The notes beneath the pieces were generated by a model. The model saw nothing but the letters and a program-made list of their open reading frames with translations. It searched no databases and was not told the DNA's origin. Below are positions 7,862-10,568 of a stretch of DNA of 10,568 nt, in pieces; the stretch's first letter is position 1; each line of letters opens with the position of its first letter. Location: the NCBI GenBank assembly GCA_030634605.1, contig DAOWAK010000015.1:1-10568 (forward strand), read 5' to 3'. The position numbers and the translations under genes were made by a program. The stretch comes from Sedimentisphaerales bacterium (GTDB lineage: Bacteria > Planctomycetota > Phycisphaerae > Sedimentisphaerales > SM23-30).

Positions 7862-8617
7862 TTAACTAACCGAACCTAACCTCGTCACCGCCATCCCCAA
7901 CGTCTGATCCTGCAACTGTAGCGTAGATATATTGGTTTCAAACAACCGCTGGGCCTTAATCATTTCAGTAAGCTGATTAATCGCATTAACACCGGAATTC
8001 TCCAAAGCTCCCTGTTTAACCAACGTTTTTACCGCCCGCGGCTCCTGGTTGCCCTGCAAAGAATAAATACTGTTGCCCTGCTTCCTGAGTCCCCTGGTAT
8101 CATCAAAATCCACCACCGCCAGCCGAGCTACTGTATTTCCGTTCTGGCTCACCAGACCCGCCTCGTTAACACTCAGAGGCAATGCCGGATTAATCTCAAT
8201 TGTATCCCCCGCTTCATCCAGCACCGGCAGATGATCGGTGTTGGTTACCAGAAGATTATTCTCGTCCATCGCGAACCTGCCGTCCCGGGTGTAATGAACA
8301 CTGCCATCTTTCTGCACCTGGAAAAAACCTTCACCAGCCAACGCCAAATCAAAGGAATTGCCCGTAATATCCAACGAACCGGGGGAAAAATCGATGTGGG
8401 TCGGCAGCGCAAAAGAACCCCCGCCCAGCTTCTCCAACAAACGGTCGGTAAACCGGCGGGGACCATTTTCGCTGGCCTCGGTGGGCCTTGCTTTAAACAT
8501 CGCCAAATCGCGCTTGAACGCGACAGTGTCCGCATTGGCCAGGTTATTCGCTACGACATCCTGTCTGTAGGAATTGGCCAGCGCACCAGCGGCTGATACA
8601 TACAATCCATATAACAT
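7862..8617 (-). CDS. flgF: FlgF, proximal rod protein
   Basis: FlgF is a proximal rod subunit of the axial-protein family and is secreted without a cleaved signal. The N-terminus, MLYGLYVSAAGALANSYRQD, is followed by VVANNLANADTVAFKRDLA at 21-39, the FlgF/FlgG signature. The middle has NSFDLALAGEGFFQV and a DGSVHYTRDGRFAMDENN beta-hairpin motif typical of the family. The C-terminal helix is VNAINQLTEMIKAQRLFETN, followed by LQLQDQTLGMAVTRLG. Length is 251 residues, normal for FlgF. It lacks the rod-specific insertion seen in the neighbouring FlgG. The ATG is preceded by AGGGATGA at good spacing. It begins 16 bases after the small upstream gene and precedes flgG, an order seen in many phyla. 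Confidence 0.95.
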   Translation of the reverse strand: MLYGLYVSAAGALANSYRQDVVANNLANADTVAFKRDLAMFKARPTEASENGPRRFTDRLLEKLGGGSFALPTHIDFSPGSLDITGNSFDLALAGEGFFQVQKDGSVHYTRDGRFAMDENNLLVTNTDHLPVLDEAGDTIEINPALPLSVNEAGLVSQNGNTVARLAVVDFDDTRGLRKQGNSIYSLQGNQEPRAVKTLVKQGALENSGVNAINQLTEMIKAQRLFETNISTLQLQDQTLGMAVTRLGSVS

Positions 8618-8633
8618 TGCTCATCCCTAAGCT

Positions 8634-8849
8634 TTATTGCGCCGGGAACTCCGTCCCGACGGCGGACCGCATTTCGTGAGCCGTTAAAACCATGTGCTTC
8701 GCCAGGGCCAACCGGGAGGCTTCAGCAATTCGCTGAGCAAGTCGGCCCTCGCTTAGGCTCGCCAACAACACATCCACCTCGGACGCTTCCAGCCCCGAGT
8801 CATTGCCAGCCATAGCTTTTTCTTCTGTAAACTTCATTTCTTGGCTCAT
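8634..8849 (-). CDS. Unrecognised 71-residue protein at the head of the flagellar operon
   Basis: I do not recognise this protein. It is 71 residues long with no signal peptide or membrane segment. The N-terminus is acidic and polar (EASEVDVLLASLSEG at about 21-35), followed by an alanine-rich amphipathic helix, RLAQRIAEASRLALAKHMVL at 36-55, ending in EFPAQ. It is the first gene after the sigma-54 promoter and lies 16 bases before flgF on the same strand, so it is probably co-transcribed with the rod genes. A stop codon directly precedes the ATG at 8849. ATGs at residues 5 and 13 are alternatives; GAAGAA lies before residue 13. An anti-sigma FlgM role was considered because of size and location, but the expected FlgM C-terminal pattern is not visible. 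A small regulator, a chaperone or a rod-base component are possible guesses only. Confidence 0.7.
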   Translation of the reverse strand: MSQEMKFTEEKAMAGNDSGLEASEVDVLLASLSEGRLAQRIAEASRLALAKHMVLTAHEMRSAVGTEFPAQ

Positions 8850-8923
8850 CTATCTAAGTCCAGGCTGCTCTCCGAACAACCCGACGAACATAATTAATGC
8901 TAATCCATCCAAATGCCATAATC

Positions 8924-8938
8924 GCAAAGGCCGTGCCA
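8924..8938 (-). promoter_or_regulatory. Sigma-54 (RpoN) promoter for the flagellar operon
   Basis: On the minus strand TGGCAC (8938-8933), five bases, then TTGC (8927-8924) match the sigma-54 consensus TGGCAC-N5-TTGC exactly. It is preceded by a further consensus T at 8939, and the essential GG (-24) and GC (-12) have canonical spacing. The predicted start is near 8912, about 63 bases upstream of the first ATG at 8849, and it points into the operon. Sigma-54 promoters require an enhancer-binding activator upstream; in several phyla they drive rod and hook genes. No competing sigma-70 promoter is obvious. Confidence 0.82.
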
Positions 8939-9055
8939 AATAGGACCTATAACCAAAAATATATTTTCTCGCCGGCATAAAACATGCGTTAACCCTTTAC
9001 AGAACATGACTTATAACACTAAGGATTTTCCCCGCCCCAGGAAGGGTCCGATATT

Positions 9056-9089
9056 TCTGCGTTTTAATCCCCATTTACAAACGCGCAGA
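9056..9089. repeat. Imperfect inverted repeat, candidate activator site
   Basis: TCTGCG at 9056-9061 is matched by CGCAGA at 9084-9089, and the similarity extends inward as CTGCGTTT against AAACGCGCAG with one extra dinucleotide. It lies 144-177 bases upstream of the predicted sigma-54 start, a distance compatible with an enhancer. It could also form an RNA hairpin if transcribed. Confidence 0.35.
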
Positions 9090-9114
9090 TAATGCGCATA
9101 TTGATTCACAATCA

Positions 9115-9127
9115 GGCAATTATTGCC
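9115..9127. repeat. 13-base perfect palindrome, candidate protein-binding site
   Basis: GGCAATTATTGCC is a perfect inverted repeat with 6-base arms around a single T. It lies about 200 bases upstream of the predicted sigma-54 start. A dimeric regulator could bind here, but no function is shown by the sequence. Confidence 0.4.
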
Positions 9128-9137
9128 GCAGAAAATG

Positions 9138-9147
9138 GATAATTATC
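9138..9147. repeat. 10-base perfect palindrome
   Basis: GATAATTATC is self-complementary and lies 10 bases beyond the 13-base palindrome, about one helical turn or two away centre to centre. It shares the A/T core AATTAT with that palindrome. Being A/T rich, it could be chance. Confidence 0.3.
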
Positions 9148-9230
9148 AAAAAAAGGGGGGTAAAAAAACGCCAGAAAAGGCATTTACTGCTCAATTTGAC
9201 CAATTCAACTTGTCATACCCGACTTGAACT

Positions 9231-9254
9231 GCCGCGACAACGGCCGCGAGCACG
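9231..9254. repeat. Two tandem 12-base GC-rich units
   Basis: GCCGCGACAACG is followed directly by GCCGCGAGCACG, two units differing at two positions, followed by GC. Each unit together with the next two bases can form a four-base GCCG/CGGC stem. The block stands out as GC rich in an A/T-rich spacer. Function unknown. Confidence 0.4.
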
Positions 9255-9289
9255 GCGGGTAAGCTCTTCATGGTTATATATCTTTTGTG

Positions 9290-9410
9290 TTTTTGGGGCT
9301 GTGAATCTTGGCTATTAACAAAAATTTAACAACTAAACCCTATCATCCAGAACCTGACACCTACTAAATCGGCGTTAATCGGCGTTAATCGGCGGTTTCA
9401 TCTTGGTTGC
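9290..9410. repeat. Intergenic direct repeat, copy A (downstream of the Minf_1886-like gene)
   Basis: This copy matches 9911-10010 in the same orientation. A 24-base head (9290-9313) agrees with 9911-9934 except at two positions. A 58-base tail (9353-9410) agrees with 9953-10010 at 52 of 58 positions. The middle differs in sequence and length. The tail contains 10-base steps of the type TCGGCGTTAA, two of them identical (9371-9390). I see no terminal inverted repeats or coding capacity. Confidence 0.75.
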
Positions 9411-9450
9411 GACTTGATCGCCCTGGGATTTCGGGTTCATTAAATCCGTT

Positions 9451-9819
9451 TCAGGAAAACGCTTCATTAAAATCATAAACGTCTTCGAAATCGTCCATGC
9501 AATCGCTGGAAGTCTTTTGCATCAAATCGTTATTAATCAGCAGAAAAACAATTTCACCAAAATCACGCGTTCTATTAATGTTCCAGCTTTTCAGCACATG
9601 GCGGGCGAGCATTCCCCAGCGTTTCTGGGCCAGTTCACGCAAACCAAAACATAGCTGGGCCCCGCTGACATGGCTGGGAGTGTCATCCTCTTTTGCATCC
9701 GGGTGAAACTTATCTACCGTATGGTTTAGCCCTTCACGCACGAACTGAACCGCTTCAAGCGGATAGCGGCCGTCGTCTCGCAAAACCTGCTCAATAGAAT
9801 TTTTCGGGTTTTCAGTCAT
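9451..9819 (-). CDS. Minf_1886-like small protein of unknown function
   Basis: This 122-residue protein resembles the Minf_1886 family, which I remember as restricted to Planctomycetes, Verrucomicrobia and relatives and without a known function. The recognisable pattern is LRDDGRYPLEAVQFVREGLNHTV at about 13-35, SHVSGAQLCFGLRELAQKRWGMLARHVLKSWNI at about 49-81, RTRDFGEIVFLLINNDLMQK at about 83-102, and the acidic ending DDFEDVYDFNEAFS. There is no signal peptide or membrane segment, so it is probably cytoplasmic. ATG 9819 is chosen because it fits the family's N-terminus; a TTG at 9837 would add six residues, and only a weak GAAGAA lies upstream. The gene sits alone between metG and the flagellar operon, flanked by two direct repeats. 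The family assignment is from memory of its motifs. Confidence 0.82.
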   Translation of the reverse strand: MTENPKNSIEQVLRDDGRYPLEAVQFVREGLNHTVDKFHPDAKEDDTPSHVSGAQLCFGLRELAQKRWGMLARHVLKSWNINRTRDFGEIVFLLINNDLMQKTSSDCMDDFEDVYDFNEAFS

Positions 9820-9878
9820 AGCAATACTATTCTTCAACTTCTTGTTTTTTATGCGTGATTTTTTCGTGGTTAAATTTC

Positions 9879-9905
9879 TTGCTTGGGTTGCAAATCGACC
9901 GCCCT
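9879..9905. repeat. Partial third copy of the repeat tail
   Basis: CTTGGGTTGCAAATCGACCG followed by CCCT resembles the end of copy A at 9402-9424 (CTTGGTTGC, then GATCGCCCT). It is immediately followed by the head of copy B, which suggests that repeat units were once adjacent in tandem. Confidence 0.45.
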
Positions 9906-9910
9906 AAAGT

Positions 9911-10010
9911 TTTTTGTGGCTGAGAATCTTGGCTTTTACCTAAAATCTAGCACCTAACACCTACAAAATCTGCGTTTATCGGCGTGAATCGGCGGTTTTA
10001 TCTTGGTTGC
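9911..10010. repeat. Intergenic direct repeat, copy B (between metG and the Minf_1886-like gene)
   Basis: This is the partner of copy A. Its 58-base tail (9953-10010) carries steps TGCGTTTATC, GGCGTGAATC and GGCGGTTTTA, a roughly 10-base periodicity. On the minus strand the centre reads TAGGTGTTAGGTGCTAG, another short tandem pattern. It fills most of the 200-base gap between metG and the next gene. No promoter is evident in it. Confidence 0.75.
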
Positions 10011-10036
10011 AGCTCGACCTAATAGAGGACTAAGAA

Positions 10037-10568
10037 TCAGTGAACGCGACTGCCCGGCTCGGCACCATCGTCAACCGTCAAAGCAAAAACATCCTTACCA
10101 CCCGGCCCCGCCGCCAGGATCATCCCCTCAGAAACGCCGAATTTCATCTTACGCGGAGCCAGATTGGCCGCCATTACCATTTTCTTGCCTATCAGCTTCT
10201 CCGGTTCATAAGCCTGACGAATCCCCGCCAGCACCGTGCGGCTTTCACCGCCCAGATCAAGCTCCAGCCGCAACAGCTTATCCGCCCCGTCAACCAGCTC
10301 GGCTTTGGTAACCTGGGCAACCCGCAAATCAACCTTCATAAAATCATCAAAATTTATCTGCTCCGCGATCGGCTCGGCATCCAGCGGACTTGCCTGGGCC
10401 GGTTCGCCTTGCTCTTGCTGTTGGTCTTCTTTACTTTCTTCAATCATAGCTTCCACCTTTTTCGGATCCACTCTTTCTATCAAACGCTCAAATGGCGCAA
10501 CCCCGCAATTTTCCAGCAAAGTCTCAGAATCTTTCCACTGCAAAGGTTCAATTTGCAAAATTGATTCA
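10037..10568 (-). CDS. metG: Methionyl-tRNA synthetase, C-terminal part (cut by window edge)
   Basis: The frame is open to the right edge, and only the last 176 residues are present. The first part, VAPFERLIERVDPKKVEAMI, fits the end of the anticodon-binding domain of MetRS, where a P-L-F-x-R-I-D type motif precedes a charged linker. The linker is rich in Glu and Gln (EESKEDQQQEQGE). The rest is the OB-fold tRNA-binding domain (Trbp111/EMAP-II type): FMKVDLRVAQVTKAELVDGA, LLRLELDLGGESRTVLAGIR, then KLIGKKMVMAANLAPRKM and GVSEGMILAAG. The domain helps dimerise MetRS and hold tRNA. It ends at TGA 10039-10037. A free-standing Trbp111-like protein would lack the upstream anticodon-domain residues, so MetRS is preferred. 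It shares strand with the following genes but is separated by about 200 bases of repeat. Confidence 0.9.
   Translation of the reverse strand, partial: ESILQIEPLQWKDSETLLENCGVAPFERLIERVDPKKVEAMIEESKEDQQQEQGEPAQASPLDAEPIAEQINFDDFMKVDLRVAQVTKAELVDGADKLLRLELDLGGESRTVLAGIRQAYEPEKLIGKKMVMAANLAPRKMKFGVSEGMILAAGPGGKDVFALTVDDGAEPGSRVH

Larger units (their letters stand above)
8850..9450. other. Gene-free regulatory stretch upstream of the flagellar operon
   Basis: About 600 bases without a credible gene on either strand. From the operon outward it holds a sigma-54 promoter (8924-8938), a cluster of short palindromes (9056-9147), an A-run, G-run, A-run tract (9148-9168), a 12-base tandem duplication (9231-9254), and a copy of an intergenic repeat (9290-9410) that ends 40 bases before the stop of the Minf_1886-like gene. 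No convincing rho-independent terminator is visible for the upstream gene. Confidence 0.75.

Noticed and set aside
8634..8849. FlgM anti-sigma factor
   Set aside because: Size and location fit, but the FlgM C-terminal sigma-28-binding pattern is not visible, so no name is given.
9148..9168. A-run, G-run, A-run next to a palindrome as a rho-independent terminator
   Set aside because: The adjacent palindrome is A/T only, and no T-run follows a GC stem in either orientation.
9203..9260. Short plus-strand peptide end (IPDLNCRDNGREHGG) as a gene remnant
   Set aside because: The frame is fewer than 20 codons between stops with no start codon, and I recognise no family.
9290..10010. Insertion sequence or transposon around the Minf_1886-like gene
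   Set aside because: There is no transposase, no terminal inverted repeat, and no clear target-site duplication. The flanks are direct repeats.
9290..10010. CRISPR array
   Set aside because: There are only two full copies, about 600 bases apart with a gene between them, and no regular spacers.
10040..10564. Plus-strand open frame of 174 codons opposite metG
   Set aside because: It is antisense to an unmistakable MetRS tRNA-binding domain; its own sequence has no family features.

Overview
This window holds most of a flagellar rod, ring and hook-junction operon. All its genes are on the minus strand, so they read from high to low coordinates. The organism is most likely a member of the Planctomycetota, or at least of the PVC group. 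Three observations support this: a protein of the small family I know as Minf_1886, which I remember as largely confined to Planctomycetes and Verrucomicrobia; a single-domain FlgJ; and a FlgL with a flagellin-IN-type insertion. P-ring and L-ring genes show a two-membrane cell envelope. Base composition is moderate, close to half G+C by eye. The placement is inference and I could not test it.

Layout in transcription order. (1) 10568-10037: the 3' end of metG, covering the C-terminal tRNA-binding domain of methionyl-tRNA synthetase. (2) 10036-9290: a 122-residue Minf_1886-like gene between two direct copies of an intergenic repeat. (3) About 9289-8850: a gene-free stretch with several short DNA palindromes and a near-perfect sigma-54 promoter (-24 GG and -12 GC with exact spacing) that points into the flagellar operon. 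(4) 8849-1: an unrecognised 71-residue gene, then flgF, flgG, flgA, flgH, flgI, flgJ, flgN, flgK and flgL. flgL runs off the left edge.

How the genes work together: FlgF and FlgG form the proximal and distal rod. FlgA is the periplasmic chaperone for the P-ring protein FlgI, and FlgH forms the L-ring. FlgJ caps the growing rod. FlgN is the cytoplasmic chaperone that delivers FlgK and FlgL, the two hook-filament junction proteins. Spacing is tight: flgA-flgH overlap as ATGA, the flgI stop abuts the flgJ start, and flgJ-flgN overlap by 8 bases. This fits one polycistronic unit. The widest internal gap (111 bases, before flgL) contains a candidate sigma-28 promoter, so a sigma-54 then sigma-28 hierarchy is plausible.

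Most of the window is an ordinary flagellar operon. I did not find an undescribed multi-gene system. The items most worth a second look are the sigma-54 promoter with its upstream palindromes, the unknown 71-residue gene at the head of the operon, the repeat-flanked Minf_1886-like gene, and an L-ring protein that lacks the usual lipoprotein cysteine.
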